Assembly: GCA_026770025.1 (NCBI GenBank)
Contig: JAMXDE010000009.1
Location: 1,711,001 to 1,775,000, forward strand
DNA length: 64,000 nucleotides
Source of the DNA: Craspedostauros australis
Taxonomy: Eukaryota; Bacillariophyta; Bacillariophyceae; Mastogloiales; Achnanthaceae
Reading direction: 5' to 3'
Under the pieces are notes generated by a model. The model did not search any database. It was given only the letters and a program-made list of their open reading frames with translations, and was not told where the DNA came from. Of this stretch, positions 1 through 11,562 are shown piece after piece. Made by a program: the position numbers and the translations under genes. Position 1 is the first letter of the stretch; the number at the start of each line of letters is the position of its first letter.

Positions 1-932
1 GGCGTTGCACATGCTTCAGCAATGACGGCCTCAGTGTCGCTTTGGAGAACATGTTGCTGTGTCTACTGTGGCAAGGGCTTTTGGGCGTGTGCAGAGTTGC
101 GTGCGTCGATCTCGATGAGGAACCAGAAATACGAAGAATTGAATGGTCACTGGACGATGCTTTCCAGTATGGTAGTATGGTAGTATGTAGTATGATAGTA
201 TGCTACCACCGGATCTCTCTTTCTATGGTATGGACGACGATGCGAAGGTGTGAAGATGCCAACGATGATGGAGAATGTGCAGGAACGATACCAAAGTTGT
301 GTTGTGCTGTGGTTCGATGCGTCTTTGGTGGGTTGGATGAGAATGGTGACCATGATCCGAAGGCGAGGTGGGTGGTGTGGGTTGCTGCGTCGTCATGTGA
401 TGCGTGTGTTCTCTGCTGCCGTGTGTCGGGAGAAAGCGAATTTCGGTGTCAAAGGATACCATTCGTTCCAAGAATCAAGTTGTTTCAGCAACAAGGCAAA
501 TTATATATTCCAAATTCCAATTACTGTATTCCAACATCGATGAAACGAGTTCACAATAACGTATTCAGAAAATGATGATGCCAAGAAACTCACAAAATCA
601 GGAAGCCGATGCGTCACGGACGGGTGGTGTCAACGACCAACCACAGAAACAAGAACAAACATCACCCACGCAGGAAGGCGAAGCACAAAGGAGAAAAGAC
701 TCATCACATCCTCCCTTCCAATCTTGTCCGTCGATGGCATCACATCATCAGCATTTCGCGCATCCAACGAACAAGATAGAATCGCAGCCATTCAACGAAC
801 GGAGAGGTCGCCGTCGATCGATTCGGAGCAAAATAACAATCATCAACATCCATCACCTTCAATCGTCGACACAGCACTTGCAACATAAAATTGATCAAGA
901 GTCCATCGACATACTCGTACCCGTTCACTCAT
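1..932. other. Left-edge stretch with no supported gene
   Basis: Several open frames cross this stretch, but none shows a recognisable domain or consistent codon use. A short imperfect tandem repeat built on GTATGGTA lies at about 168-205. The 3' end is the presumed promoter and 5' leader of the thiolase gene. An upstream gene reaching in from the left cannot be excluded. Confidence 0.4.
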
Positions 933-944
933 ATTATACAATAG
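933..944 (+). promoter_or_regulatory. Candidate core promoter element ATTATACAATAG
   Basis: The 12-mer ATTATACAATAG ends 101 bases before the thiolase ATG. The same word, with at most one change, occurs at 11034-11045 and 20501-20512, each time 70-100 bases before the ATG of a plus-strand gene. Recurrence at similar spacing suggests a TATA-like core element. Promoter function is inferred. Confidence 0.4.
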
Positions 945-1045
945 CACATCAATTCTTTGATAGGTCCATCCTTTGATTCACCCATCCATTCCCATCCATA
1001 CATCCATACATTCGTACCTTCGTACATTTACCGACACCACAAACA

Positions 1046-2628
1046 ATGAGCGGAATATTCCTTGTCGCAGCCAAGCGCACGCCATTCGGAAGCTTCGGCG
1101 GAAGCTTGAAGAACATGACGGCAACCGATCTGGGCGTTGCGGCGACGCAGGCCGCGCTGGCCCAAGGCAACATCGACCCATCCCTCATCGATTCGGTCTT
1201 CTTCGGCAACGTCATCCAATCCTCGCCTGACGCCGCCTACTTGGCAAGGCACGTGGCGTTGCGTTCGGGATGCCCCCAACCAACTCCTTCCCTCACCATC
1301 AACCGACTGTGCGGGTCCGGATTCGAGACCGTCATTTTGGGTGCCAACGCCATCCGCGTCGGAGATGCTCACATGACGATCTGCGGCGGCGCCGAAAACA
1401 TGAGCGACGCGCCGATGAATGTGCGCGGAAACGATGCCCGATGGGGCGTCAAGCTGGGCGCCGGCATGAACATGCGCGATGCGCTGTGGGATGGTCTCAC
1501 CGACAGCTACGCTGGCACGCCCATGGGAGTGACGGCGGAGAATTTGGCAAAGCAGTACGGCATCAGTCGGGAGGTACGTAGGTTGTTGGCTACGCGTGGA
1601 TGAGCATGCGTGGACGCCAAAACACATTGTATGAGTGCGCTTGTACTGCGATGATGGGACGCGGATACAGTCCCATCATCTTCGCATCGCCCATGTGATC
1701 CTCCCTCTTGTCTGCGATGAACATGGCTAGAGTCCCCCACAGGTATGGCCGTCTCACCTCTAGCTTCGATTTTCCATTCAACTTGCATTTTGGTACAATA
1801 CTCCATGACTGTGTATTGTATCCTACCTTGTGGTATTGCACGTTACCACCACTGCTTGTGCCATTCTTCTAACTCCCATTCTCACGCATATCACTCAACC
1901 ATTGAAATACGCCAACCCCGCATCATGGCTCATTCCAACAACAAATCGGGAAATTGTATGCGCAGGAATGCGACGCATTTGCTCTGCGCAGCCAACAGAC
2001 ATGGGCGCAGGCCAAGGCGGATGGTGTGTTCGACGCTGAAATTTGCCCCATCGACATCAAGACGCGGAAAGGCACCCAAGTGGTGGACACGGATGAGCAC
2101 CCGCGCGAAGCTACCATGGAGCAGCTGGCCAAGTTGCCACCCGTGTTTGACAGGGAGAATGGCGTCGTGACTGCGGCCAGTTCATCCGGCATTTGCGATG
2201 GCGCAGGCAGCATCATCGTTGCGTCGGAGCAGGCGGTGAATGAGCACGGACTGCAGCCGCTGTGCCGGTTGGTGAGCTACGGTGTCGTCGGGTGCGATCC
2301 CACGGTCATGGGAATCGGACCTGTCCCCGCCATCCAGCAGGCCTTGGCGAAGGCGGACATGACGATGGGCGACGTGGATCGATTCGAAATCAACGAGGCA
2401 TTTGCCGCGCAGTTCCTGGCCTGCTCCAAGGAGCTGGATTTGGACATGGACAAGACCAACTTGCACGGTGGCGCCATCAGCTTGGGACATCCGTTGGCTG
2501 CCAGCGGAAGCCGCATCACGGCCCATCTCGCAAATGAATTCGCTCGCAACGAAGACAGCAAGGTCCATGTCGGCGCCGCATGCATCGGCGGAGGGCAGGG
2601 TATTGCATTGGTTCTGGAGCGGGTGTGA
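1046..2628 (+). CDS. ACAA2: 3-ketoacyl-CoA thiolase (acetyl-CoA acyltransferase, ACAA2 type)
   Basis: This enzyme performs the thiolytic step of fatty-acid beta-oxidation, splitting 3-ketoacyl-CoA with CoA to give acetyl-CoA. Exon 1 is 1046-1573 and exon 2 is 1966-2628; the 392-base intron starts GTACGT and ends GCGCAG, and the phase-0 join gives ISRE|ECDAF as in animal ACAA2. The product has 396 residues, normal for the family. The acylated cysteine is C89 in NRLCGSGF, the NEAF motif is at 319-322, His351 lies in GHPL, and the second catalytic Cys is C382 in CIGGGQG. All key residues are present. The N-terminus opens directly with the thiolase fold and shows no long presequence, and the C-terminus is not an SKL peroxisomal signal. 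Animal ACAA2 also lacks a cleaved presequence, so mitochondrial location is plausible but unproven. Confidence 0.93.
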
Positions 2629-2896
2629 ACAACAGGGACGTACTATACTCCAGAAAGGATACCGACTCGCACATGAAGTAATTGTACAAGTAGAATGCAT
2701 GGTATAACTACGAGTAGTCCCACACAGTAATATATCGTCTATGCCAAGAGAGGTCAATACTCTACATGAGATTGTTCGCATGAGTATGCAGGCAAGCTCG
2801 TGAATAGTCGTAAATGTGCCATCGTAGTCGATCGCATCATTCCGTTCAACACATACCAGAGTATCCTTGTGAGACATGACCTTCCGCAACGTTTCA

Positions 2897-3670
2897 TCAT
2901 CTGCCCAAGCCTACTCCATCATCCACGTCTCCTCCTTCCGAAAACCCATCGAACCACCTGCCCAACGCGATGGCATCCATGGTGACCGCAAAGTAGCATG
3001 GCCCAGTGATGCTCGACAGTCCCAATGATCGATAGTCGTCACCCAGCACCGTCTTCAGAATCGCAATATCTCCATCCAATTGCAGCAGCGGCAAGTAATC
3101 CTTCGCCGAATCCAGATACTGCCAAAATCCGTTGGCCACAAAGGGCAGCTCGGACAAGGGCCCGCCGATGGATGTGATGGACGCGACGAGCAACGCCACC
3201 AACGTGCCATCCAACGCAGCCCATTGCGCCAGCGCGGCGGCCAGCATTATGGCTAGATGTGGCTGCTGTGCCAATGCGCCATCTGTCACTGTCAAGAATT
3301 CGGAGAGCTTGATGATCATGGCAGTTGTGGCCACGGCGAGAATGGCACGATTGCGGAGGTTGGGCCGTGCATCGCTGGCATCATTGCCGATCAAAGCGTG
3401 AAAGACGCGTGGCAACACGCCGCCCAACACCACGTAAGCGATGCCCAGCAACGGCGGCACCGTCCAGCTGGAACAGAAGAAGTATTCGGAGCCACCGCTG
3501 CTGCTGGAAAGAAGTGGCAGCAACGCCTGGTCGGAAGCTGGCCATGCCAAGGAGATGGGTGCGATGCCGTACGTCAGCAGGCATTGATTGTGGAAGGAAT
3601 CCACGACAGGTCCAACGGTTGCGCCTGTAGCGAACAGACGCGCGGATGTGGGCAACGTCAGGGGTTTCAT
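2897..3670 (-). CDS. INSIG-like polytopic membrane protein
   Basis: The 257-residue single-exon protein is mostly hydrophobic, with about five or six likely membrane helices. Three blocks resemble the insulin-induced gene (INSIG) family: an N-terminal LFATGATVGPVVDS helix followed by HNQ, a central SSWTVPPLLG block comparable to the SAWWVPPCCG of animal INSIG, and a late segment NGFWQYL comparable to NGVYQY. Animal INSIGs sit in the ER and tether SCAP and HMG-CoA reductase in sterol control. Distant INSIG-domain proteins occur in algae and may act elsewhere, so the animal role should not be carried over. The gene converges on the thiolase (268 bases between stops) and is divergent from the WD40-like gene. 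A different four-to-six-helix family remains possible. Confidence 0.55.
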   Translation of the reverse strand: MKPLTLPTSARLFATGATVGPVVDSFHNQCLLTYGIAPISLAWPASDQALLPLLSSSSGGSEYFFCSSWTVPPLLGIAYVVLGGVLPRVFHALIGNDASDARPNLRNRAILAVATTAMIIKLSEFLTVTDGALAQQPHLAIMLAAALAQWAALDGTLVALLVASITSIGGPLSELPFVANGFWQYLDSAKDYLPLLQLDGDIAILKTVLGDDYRSLGLSSITGPCYFAVTMDAIALGRWFDGFSEGGDVDDGVGLGR

Positions 3671-4152
3671 GGGTCGTCGCTGATGTCACGAAGGAAGTGG
3701 TACTTGTTGTTCGATGTTGTGGATTGTGGATTGTGGAAGGTCCAAGTGTTCGGAGGAGCCAAGCAGTTGGTGATCGCCATCGCCAACCTGATGCGGCAGT
3801 TCCTGAGGAGGAATGATCGAAAGAAACGAATTGATTCGTGACTCAATCGTCCATTTCAAACACGAATATGCTTCTCTTCCTTCGCGCGTTCGTTGTTTGG
3901 ATCTTCGAGTCACGGATATACAGGTTCCTCGTGACTGGGAATTGGCGCCAAACCGAAACACGAGAAAACGACACATCACGCTGCGTCCACCCGAAGTCCC
4001 AACAACTTTCGCCGATCTCTGATCTGCTCTGTCGGATCCGCACTCAAGATGGTCACATCATCAACAATGACGACAGCAATAGCATCAGCAGGGACGAAGA
4101 TTACAACAAACCATTGCGTACATCGCTGAGGGAAACGATTCGGTTCAAGAGA
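3671..4152. other. Divergent intergenic region
   Basis: This stretch separates the INSIG-like gene (minus) from the WD40-like gene (plus). The plus frame of the WD40-like protein stays open back to 3838, but it begins at GTG and encodes an unrelated-looking hydrophobic leader, so it is treated as 5' leader. An in-frame ATG at 3868 is an alternative start. Confidence 0.4.
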
Positions 4153-6048
4153 ATGGCGAGAAAACGCAGACGAAAGCAGCCGCACCAAGCACAGCAAGGG
4201 CAGCATCACAAAGGACCGAACAATGAGCAAAAAGGAAAGACCGAGCAGCGACGGACTTTAGAAGATGATCTGCGCGCGCAGCGACAACAACGACGACAAC
4301 GGAAGCAGCGTCAAGGAGGAAAAGATGATCCACGCAGCAGGAGCAACGATTCCGCAGCAACGAGCATCGAGGATGACCTGAGACGGCAGCGACAGCGACA
4401 AAGCCAACGTGTGGAGCAACGTGCTGCTGAGGTCCCCTCAGCCGCTACTGCTTCTGCCGATGGCAATAGTCCTCGCTTACCTCAACGACGCAAGTCGACA
4501 GGCCTGCCCTTGCCAGATATGCAAGAGATCGTCAAGTGCAACACCGAACTACGCGGACAGCACATCGCGATGCGCCCCATCCTCAGATCGCACATTCTGT
4601 CATCGCTGCACTCGTTTCATTTCGCTGCGGGACTGCAACAGGCATGTGGGTCGAAGCGATTCTCCCGAATGCATCGCGCACGTATGCGGAAGTTGTGGTA
4701 TGGTCGATACCTGCTGGAGACTCTGTCCGTCCACAGAAGTCCAGATTTTGGGACCATCGTTGGAGGCAGCCGCTGTCTGGCTGAACACACGTATGGTCCC
4801 AGCGATCTGGGTCCAAAGTGCCGTCTGCATCCCGCAGCGCGAACGCTTGATGTTTGCACAAGATCAGCAGGGGCCCAGCAGCGGCAGAGCCGATGGCGGC
4901 AAGGGCAGCAACCACATACTCCGAGGATTGTGTCCGCCAGAGCCGACGATTGCATGCTGTACGCAGCGCAACAACTGCCCTGGCAAGTGCCCACATCCAA
5001 CCAAAGAATCCAATGCGTCAGATTCGGGGCATCGCTGTCGAACTGCGTTGGTATGTTGCTGATGCAGCGGCACGGGCGCGACAGACGCCAAGCACTGCGA
5101 TGGATCCGTGATGTGCAAGGTCCTGCTCCTGCTATTTCGGAATTCACGCTGCACGAACCGGTTCACGATGTCGGCTTCACGAGCAACATGGGAGTCCTCG
5201 CGCCGCTCAAGCCGTATTGCAGGAGCCATCGCCGGCCGATCGTCCTTTCGCTTGCTTCGGCTCAGATCCGAGGGCTGGACGTGCGCGATTTTCCCACTTC
5301 TGATGCATTGCGCGTGGAAGTTCATCACGAGGATAACACCATCGCCTTTGGTCATCGCAACGGTGCGCTGTCGGTGTTGGATACTCGCGCCAATACATGC
5401 CAAGTCATCGAACCTCTCAATCCGCAGTTCGGGTCCGTCTCCGATCTGCAATTTCGCAATCGCAGTGATTTGGACATGATGATCGTGAAAAGATCGTTCG
5501 GAGTTTGCCAGCTATTGGATCTGCGCAAGATATCATCAGGCGATGCGACGCATGCGCAATCTTCTCGCCGCGACAATCCGTCTGTGGTTCACACTTTGCA
5601 GCCAACTTGCAGCTACGACCCCACAGCATCTGCCAGTGCCAACGGTTTTGCTGTCGTGGACAGCGATGATGTGCTGATGTCGCCATTCTTGAATGATGAG
5701 AAGGATTGCTGCCTCGGCACATGGTCCTTGACGACGGGGCATTTCCTGGGGCAGCGAGTATTGCGGCGGCATCGTGCCAACCATCGGATCTTTGCGGAGC
5801 TCAGCCGATGCGTAACGCCAGGATATGATGTGCCTCGATCAGACGCTGGGGATCATGGGAACAACAGTGGTACTGACTCGAGTGACACTGTGGAACAACG
5901 GCCTCCTGCAGCTGAAAGAAGCGGAGGGTGCGGGATCTGGATGAAGCTTGGAAGCGTGGCACCAACGAACGAGCCGGAATTCAATCGGGATTGTTTGTAT
6001 CATCTGCATCTGCCAAACAGGTGGTACGATCCTGACACTGGCATGTAA
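4153..6048 (+). CDS. WD40-like repeat protein with basic N-terminus (possibly DCAF4-like)
   Basis: The proposed start at 4153 gives 631 residues. The first ~120 residues are very basic and glutamine-rich (MARKRRRKQ and later QRQQRRQRKQ), typical of a nuclear-localised disordered tail. The rest shows weak beta-propeller signatures such as AFGHRNGALSVLDTR, followed by SVSDLQF and CQLLDLRK, spaced roughly as WD40 blades. This layout, with degenerate blades, recalls CUL4-DDB1 substrate receptors of the DCAF4 group, but no WDXR motif confirms it. The C-terminus ends in WYDPDTGM. Function is inferred from fold only. The gene ends 0.76 kb before the convergent copine gene. Confidence 0.5.
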   Translation: MARKRRRKQPHQAQQGQHHKGPNNEQKGKTEQRRTLEDDLRAQRQQRRQRKQRQGGKDDPRSRSNDSAATSIEDDLRRQRQRQSQRVEQRAAEVPSAATASADGNSPRLPQRRKSTGLPLPDMQEIVKCNTELRGQHIAMRPILRSHILSSLHSFHFAAGLQQACGSKRFSRMHRARMRKLWYGRYLLETLSVHRSPDFGTIVGGSRCLAEHTYGPSDLGPKCRLHPAARTLDVCTRSAGAQQRQSRWRQGQQPHTPRIVSARADDCMLYAAQQLPWQVPTSNQRIQCVRFGASLSNCVGMLLMQRHGRDRRQALRWIRDVQGPAPAISEFTLHEPVHDVGFTSNMGVLAPLKPYCRSHRRPIVLSLASAQIRGLDVRDFPTSDALRVEVHHEDNTIAFGHRNGALSVLDTRANTCQVIEPLNPQFGSVSDLQFRNRSDLDMMIVKRSFGVCQLLDLRKISSGDATHAQSSRRDNPSVVHTLQPTCSYDPTASASANGFAVVDSDDVLMSPFLNDEKDCCLGTWSLTTGHFLGQRVLRRHRANHRIFAELSRCVTPGYDVPRSDAGDHGNNSGTDSSDTVEQRPPAAERSGGCGIWMKLGSVAPTNEPEFNRDCLYHLHLPNRWYDPDTGM

Positions 6049-6806
6049 CATGATAGCATCACAGCGAAATGGAGTCGAGTATTCGTTTGCGCCGTATCAC
6101 TAAACGACGCAGACTACATACATTTCAGGAGACAGTGCATTGTACGAGCTAAACAAGATGAAATCGCGTCGGTTTTGTTTGGTTTGTGTATGACTTCTGT
6201 ATTGGCATTATGGTCTTCGTTGCAGTCTCGTTCCCCCCAAGCACTCGTATGGTACATCTGGCATGTGTGTATCAACATGGACAAGAAAGGCACAGACAAA
6301 TCGACAAAACTGGCTCGTGTGGCATTTGTCGTTGGACGTGAGAGGATGCGAGGAGCGGAGATGCTTCGCGCCCATCACGATGTTCACAAGGGTTCTCTAT
6401 GAGTACATTGTATGGTGACATCGAGTAGTCGATGCTGTGCGAATGTTTGCCAGTTATGTTCGTATGCCGGGTTGATCGACAGGAGCGCCGTTCTGTGTCA
6501 GGGGCTATGGAATGCGCCGCCGTGATCTCCGCATCGGTTGGTGTGATCGACGCGAGCGATCACGACGTCCACCGATCAGGATACGCCCGCTCTCTTGGCC
6601 CTGGGGATGCCCAAGCTTTGCGATTCGTCGAACGAACTGGTTGGACGTCGGACGTCCGCAATCACCACAATGGCACCAGCACCTTTGTCAGGCAACACAC
6701 GAAAGCTGAATTCCATCGAACTGGGTCGGATCGAGCTGTCGCAATGCCTTTGCGGCACAACTCTTTTGGTCTCCTTTGGTGAAACACTTTTGGAAAGGAA
6801 GACTGT
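6049..6806. other. Convergent intergenic region
   Basis: This stretch lies between the stops of the WD40-like gene and the copine gene. Short open frames exist, but none has recognisable motifs. It probably holds two 3' untranslated regions. Confidence 0.5.
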
Positions 6807-9502
6807 CTATCCAAGGAAGGTGAATGTTCGCTCTTCATCATCCTCAGGCCGGATCTCGACGTCGTTCTCATCATACTCCTCGCCTGTGCTGGGTAGTATG
6901 CCTCGGTCGTAGAAGAAGTCGACTAGCTGCCCTGGAATCTCGTCGAGCACAGCCTCCGACAGCGCCGTGTAGCTCTTGTAGTCGTTGAAGCGGACAAACT
7001 TGGTGATATCCCGTCCCTCCTCCGCGCTGGCATCAAAATCATCCAAAAAGCGCATGCCGGCAAAGTCGGCATCGCCGATACCGACGATTACGACGGACAG
7101 TGGGTGCTGGCTCGCATTCATGAGGTACTGCTTTGTTTCCTGCACGTCCTCGACATTCCCGGCAGTTAATATCAACAAGATCGTGTATGACAGTTTGCCG
7201 AGCTCGGATGCACTCTCCTGCATGTTCCGTGAGTTTCGATGATGATACCATATTCCAAGACAAAAAGAAGACGAGGAAGATCAACAAAAGACGCAGCGCG
7301 ATGAATGAGAGGATGAGGATACGGCAGGGCATTTTGGAGCGCAATGGAAGGCATAGATTGCGATGCAAGCCTGTTGCAATCGACACCGATATCATCTCTG
7401 GGTCACACGTACCTGCTCGTGCTGCGCGTACGATGATGAAGTTTCTATGACTTCGACGAACTTCGTGGGATAGCTCATGGTGAGCGGTGTTCGGAAGACG
7501 CCTCTGTACGCGTCCATGATGCCCTGGACGCCTTCAACTTCCACGTCCGTGCCGCATTGGAAGCAGTGTCGCACGGTGTTGTTGTACTTGGCACCAAATC
7601 CCCAGACCGGGAACCGCTGATCGGAATCGTGCTTTGCCAGGATGGATCCGACGGCGAAGATGGCCTTCTCGTAGTCGTTCCATTCCTTCGATTCTGGTGG
7701 ATGGAAGTAGTGTGGCGTGCCCTCTTGCCGCGGATCTCCGTTGGATGCTGTGAAGTCAATCGCGACTGCCAAACTGATCTGACAACCGCCCGTGATGTAG
7801 TCGATGAATTGAGGTCTCTCCGGCATCTGCACCCGGCTCGGGATGGCTTCGCTGGGCACGGCCTTTTCCTGCGGCTCGGTTTTGAGCTCGAAGGCATCCG
7901 CCAGCAGAACCTCGCAGCTGCCGATGGCCTTTTCGTGTTTCAGCACCTGCAGGTGCAGGTTCTCTTCCTGCGACGCTATCAGTCCGTTGACAGTCGTTTC
8001 GAATTCTCCCATATGCTTGTGCTTGCCTGACCGTCGATGATCCCACAGGATGATCTTCATGGCGCGATTCAAGTCTCCGTTGCACACGGTTTCAATGTCA
8101 AGAGAGACTTCGTTCCATGTCGGGTTCAGGTTGTTGCGGACGACGTTTGATTGGTACACTTTGATCCTGTCAATCGGTGTGAAGGTTGGTACGTACGGTG
8201 AAGTGCAGTGCAGTGCGGCACAGCGTTTTTTCAGTTGAGTTATTGTTGTGGTTGTTGTTGCCATGGTCGTCATCGCGTGTCGATCGTGTGCAATTCCCAG
8301 AATTGCAGCAATTGAGCAAAGCGCACGGTTCGAATCAAAGCATAGCATTGTTGCGCGGTGTGGGTGGCACAAGGGAAGGAATGCAACAGAGAGGTGGAGC
8401 AGGTTTGTGTGTGAGTCTTTGTTGTTTGCTTTCTCTGTGAGCCGATCGGCGGTGCATTGTTTGCATCTGGCCAGGCATTCCATGCGCTGCACTACACTTT
8501 GCTGCAATGTATGAAGGCATGAGTTGATCGCCGCACGTACCATGTTGCTCCCGTTGGTCGATCCACCTTCCGAAGCATCTCGTAGTAGGGACAGCTGGTG
8601 AAGGGGAACTTCTGGTAGTTCTTCAATCGGATGCCGCGCATTTGAAAGTGGAGCTTGCCCTGCGCACCGTTCTCGGGACACCGCTCGATGTGCGCGTAGA
8701 CGGCGCCGCCTGTCTGAAGCGACTTGGCGCCAACGTTTCCACGTGAACCGAGGATCTCTCCGACCTCGAAGAGGGCCGTTCCCATGACCTTGTGCGGGAA
8801 CTGGCCGTTGCGGAACATGGTCCGGCTCGCGGCGTCGCTGACGATATCGACGTTGGACAAGGCATCCTTGCTCTGCATTTCCTTCTCGCTTGTGCCTGCC
8901 TGCTTTGCGTTGAAATCGAAGACACCCACTTCTATGTAGAATGGCACTCCGAATTTGTATCCCTCCAGGAAGATGACCGTGGACCATTGCGGGTTGAGGT
9001 TGTTGAACACACTGCGCTCACAAAGTTCCGAAGGAGATGGCAGGATGGAGGCGAAGAATAGGAGAGGTTGGTTTGGATGAAGGCCGAGGAGGAATGATTG
9101 ATTGCATGCCAACGGGCGCCAAGAATGGTCAGTGACATGTGAAAGTACAAGCAACCAAGAAAGGCAACCAAGAAGGCAACAAGAGAAGAGTGCGCGAGTG
9201 CACGAGTATGGAGATGGTGAGCGCCAAGCTGAATGAAGGTCATGGAATGCCGACACGAGGATGCGCATCAAGCCAGATTGAATCCCCTTCCAACTACCCA
9301 GCAACTACCCTGTAACTACCCTCCCCTTTGGGAGATGGAAGGATCGAACTTACACATCCGTCCGACCAACGATCTGTGGACGATTCTCCGGATCATCACC
9401 ACGAAATGTGACCACTGCGAATGGATCGGACTTGGCCAGCATTCCGGACAGGTTCTTCAATCTCCGCGCGCTCAACGAGAGCTGCAGCTTTGCCGTCGAC
9501 AT
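6807..9502 (-). CDS. Copine (two C2 domains plus copine/vWA domain)
   Basis: Copines are cytosolic proteins that bind phospholipid membranes in response to calcium. Four exons on the minus strand are joined in phase: 9354-9502, 8541-9011, 7413-8166 and 6807-7217, with introns of 342, 374 and 195 bases and GTAAGT or GTACGT donors. The product has 594 residues. C2A spans about residues 5-135 (GRTDVVFNNLNPQW at the first join), C2B about 205-290 (NNLNPTWNEV, WDHRRSGKHKHMGEF), and the vWA-like copine domain about 320-560, with the metal site DFTASNGDP and the blocks GVQGIMDAYR and LSYTILLILTAG. Length and domain order match the family. The calcium-binding aspartates of C2A and C2B appear only partly conserved by eye, so calcium dependence is uncertain. 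Confidence 0.92.
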
Positions 9503-11033
9503 GGTGATGGCTCCTTTTGTTTTGTCTTTGGATGGATGGTCGTGATGGCGATGATGGCGGCAATGTTTCAATCAGAACCACGACCGACCACGACTGCGAT
9601 ACCGATACTTCGCCAGCGTCCCTTGTTGGCAGGCAAGATGGCAAGATGGCGGACAGGCCAATGACTTCGTGTAGCAGCCTCCGCTCGGAATTTGTGCGTC
9701 TTGTGCCCCGTTGCAATCTGGATGGCTGGGTTGACCCAACGTCTCTTGTCAACTTGTGAATGCGGATCTGTCGGCGCCAAGACTGCTGATCCAATTGTAA
9801 TACTATGCGATTGTAATGCTATGCAATTGTATGGCGTTGTTTCCTTCACGGATCTTCGGACCTTCCGCTTGGCAACGCAGGATGGTGAGCGGTGCTCAGC
9901 ACGCTCTCTGTTTGCCTTGCTCTCTTGTCGCTTGATGACGGTGCCCAAGGATGACGATGGAGGTGCTGTTTGCCTTCGGTCTGGCCAAGAGTCCCTGCCT
10001 TTCCGAGTGACCCGACAAACACAGAGAGAGGGTCGCCACTTCGTGTCTCTCGCGTTGGTTCGCAGTCTTGGTCTTCCTCTGTCCCTTCGTATCACAGGAT
10101 GGTCCTTCTTCTGCCTCCTTCTCCTTCGTCTTCAGTCTTGTTCTGCTCCGCGCTTGTGTGCGTCTCTCTTGGTGCGCTTCCTTCAGTGTTGGCGTTGTCC
10201 TTGGCGTGTTGGCAGCGCTGCGTTCTCCGCCAAAATCGCCCTTGCTTTGTCGTTGGGACACACACAGCGACGAAGCCGGGGACATTGGATCTTTGTTGTC
10301 GATGGAACGCATGATAGTTGGGACTACTTCAGTCTCTTGCGAATTAATGACCGTCGAAGAATTTATCACACAAAAGGGTGGAGTGTCTCTTTTGTGGGAC
10401 TGTGAAGGCGCATGTCTGGATGTGTGGGTCGGTTGGGTCGGTTGGGTCGATTGCGGGCACAGCACAGTACCGCCAACATCTCGAATACTCTCTAGACTTG
10501 TTCACAAGGTAGACTGGCGGCGTGCGTACACTCCGCGCATGGGATGGGAGGGTAGCGGCTCAAATCTTCAGAGAGAGAGAGAGAGAGAGGCGATCGCAGG
10601 CTCCATGTGCAATATTTCTTGGTTCATTTGGAAAACGAGTTGATGGAGATGCAATATCGGGAACAAACCAGCTCGATCGGCAAGCATCGCAGCAACAACA
10701 AAGCAGGGAATGCAGAAATTGCTGGTTGTGCAACTCAAGATGTCTCACTGTAGCTACCAGTGCAATGCATGTTGCATAATATAATAGCTCGTAAGTACGG
10801 GTAGACACTCTCAAGTACGGGTGCTTTTTGGAGCATGGTATGGGCCACCAAGCCGGCGGCAGATCCATTGAGCGAACAGCGGAATCACCTCGATTCCCGA
10901 GTCGTGCATACGACATCTCCAACGATTTGCTGATGTGAACAACAAAACTCCGCATCCATCACCAACAACATCAACAGCAGCATCTCTGCAACACCAGGCG
11001 CGAGACCACTCCTCGCCTCATCCGTCATCGCTT
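9503..11033. other. Intergenic region upstream of copine with simple repeats
   Basis: Long overlapping frames on both strands (for example 9692-10405 plus and 9896-10465 minus) show no domain and mutually exclusive codon patterns. A 16-base repeat of the form ATTGTAATRCTATGCR lies at about 9797-9835, in the likely copine promoter. An (AG)n run lies at 10570-10589. Confidence 0.45.
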
Positions 11034-11045
11034 ATTATACAATAG
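11034..11045 (+). promoter_or_regulatory. Candidate core promoter element ATTATACAATAG
   Basis: This is an exact copy of the 12-mer found before the thiolase gene. It ends 85 bases before the ATG at 11131, which supports that ATG as a real gene start. Function is inferred. Confidence 0.4.
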
Positions 11046-11130
11046 TTGATGAATCATTCACACACAATACTTAGCGTTGGAGCTTGACGAAACGGTAGGC
11101 ACCTTTCCTCTGGTTGTTTTCGTTATTGTA

Positions 11131-11562
11131 ATGGCATCTGCAACACCCGCAACACCGCGATGTGATGAAGCACCCTGATCTGATGGGACATCTGATGCGG
11201 ACAAGGCGGGAGCAACGACGGGAGCACCCGACACCCGCGTTGGAGATGCGCAGGATAGCCTCGCGATCACACACCCCACTTTGCATGGGCTCAGCGAGTT
11301 CAACCAAAACGTGATCTTTGCTGCAGTGGTCGTTGTGGTGGTGGCCGCTGTGGTGGTAGTTGCAGTGGTGGTTGGAGTGTTCGTTCCAATAGCCAAGAAA
11401 GGCACCATGGCGGATTCGCTGGAGGTGGAGCTGATTGCGAAGGGCACCATTGTGAACCCAAAGAAGGCCAAGGACGTTCTCAAGTTTGCTGGCAAGGGAG
11501 TACGGGCGCTCATGGGCCTTGGCGGCCTTGTGCTGCTTGCCATTGCCACTCATTTGGGCTGA
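11131..11562 (+). CDS. Small putative membrane protein with early in-frame TGA
   Basis: From ATG 11131 the frame reads 15 codons (MASATPATPRCDEAP), meets TGA at 11176-11178, then stays open to TGA at 11560. The downstream part encodes an acidic, Ala/Asp-rich stretch, a long Val/Ala hydrophobic helix with a KK after it, a soluble segment beginning MADSLEVELIAKG, and a second hydrophobic C-terminal helix. The TGA could be a selenocysteine codon, an allelic nonsense change, or a sign that translation starts at an undetected upstream exon or at the internal ATG at 11416. I see no clear SECIS element in the first ~150 bases after the stop. The Val run partly reflects a GTGGTG-type simple repeat, so the helix could be fortuitous. 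No family recognised. Confidence 0.35.

Noticed and set aside
42-976. Two plus-strand ORFs (177 and 134 codons) before the thiolase gene
   Set aside because: Neither shows motifs, and the second runs over the promoter-like element at 933.
9692-10465. Long overlapping ORFs on both strands upstream of copine
   Set aside because: No domain, conflicting frames and Ser/Cys-rich composition; treated as noncoding.
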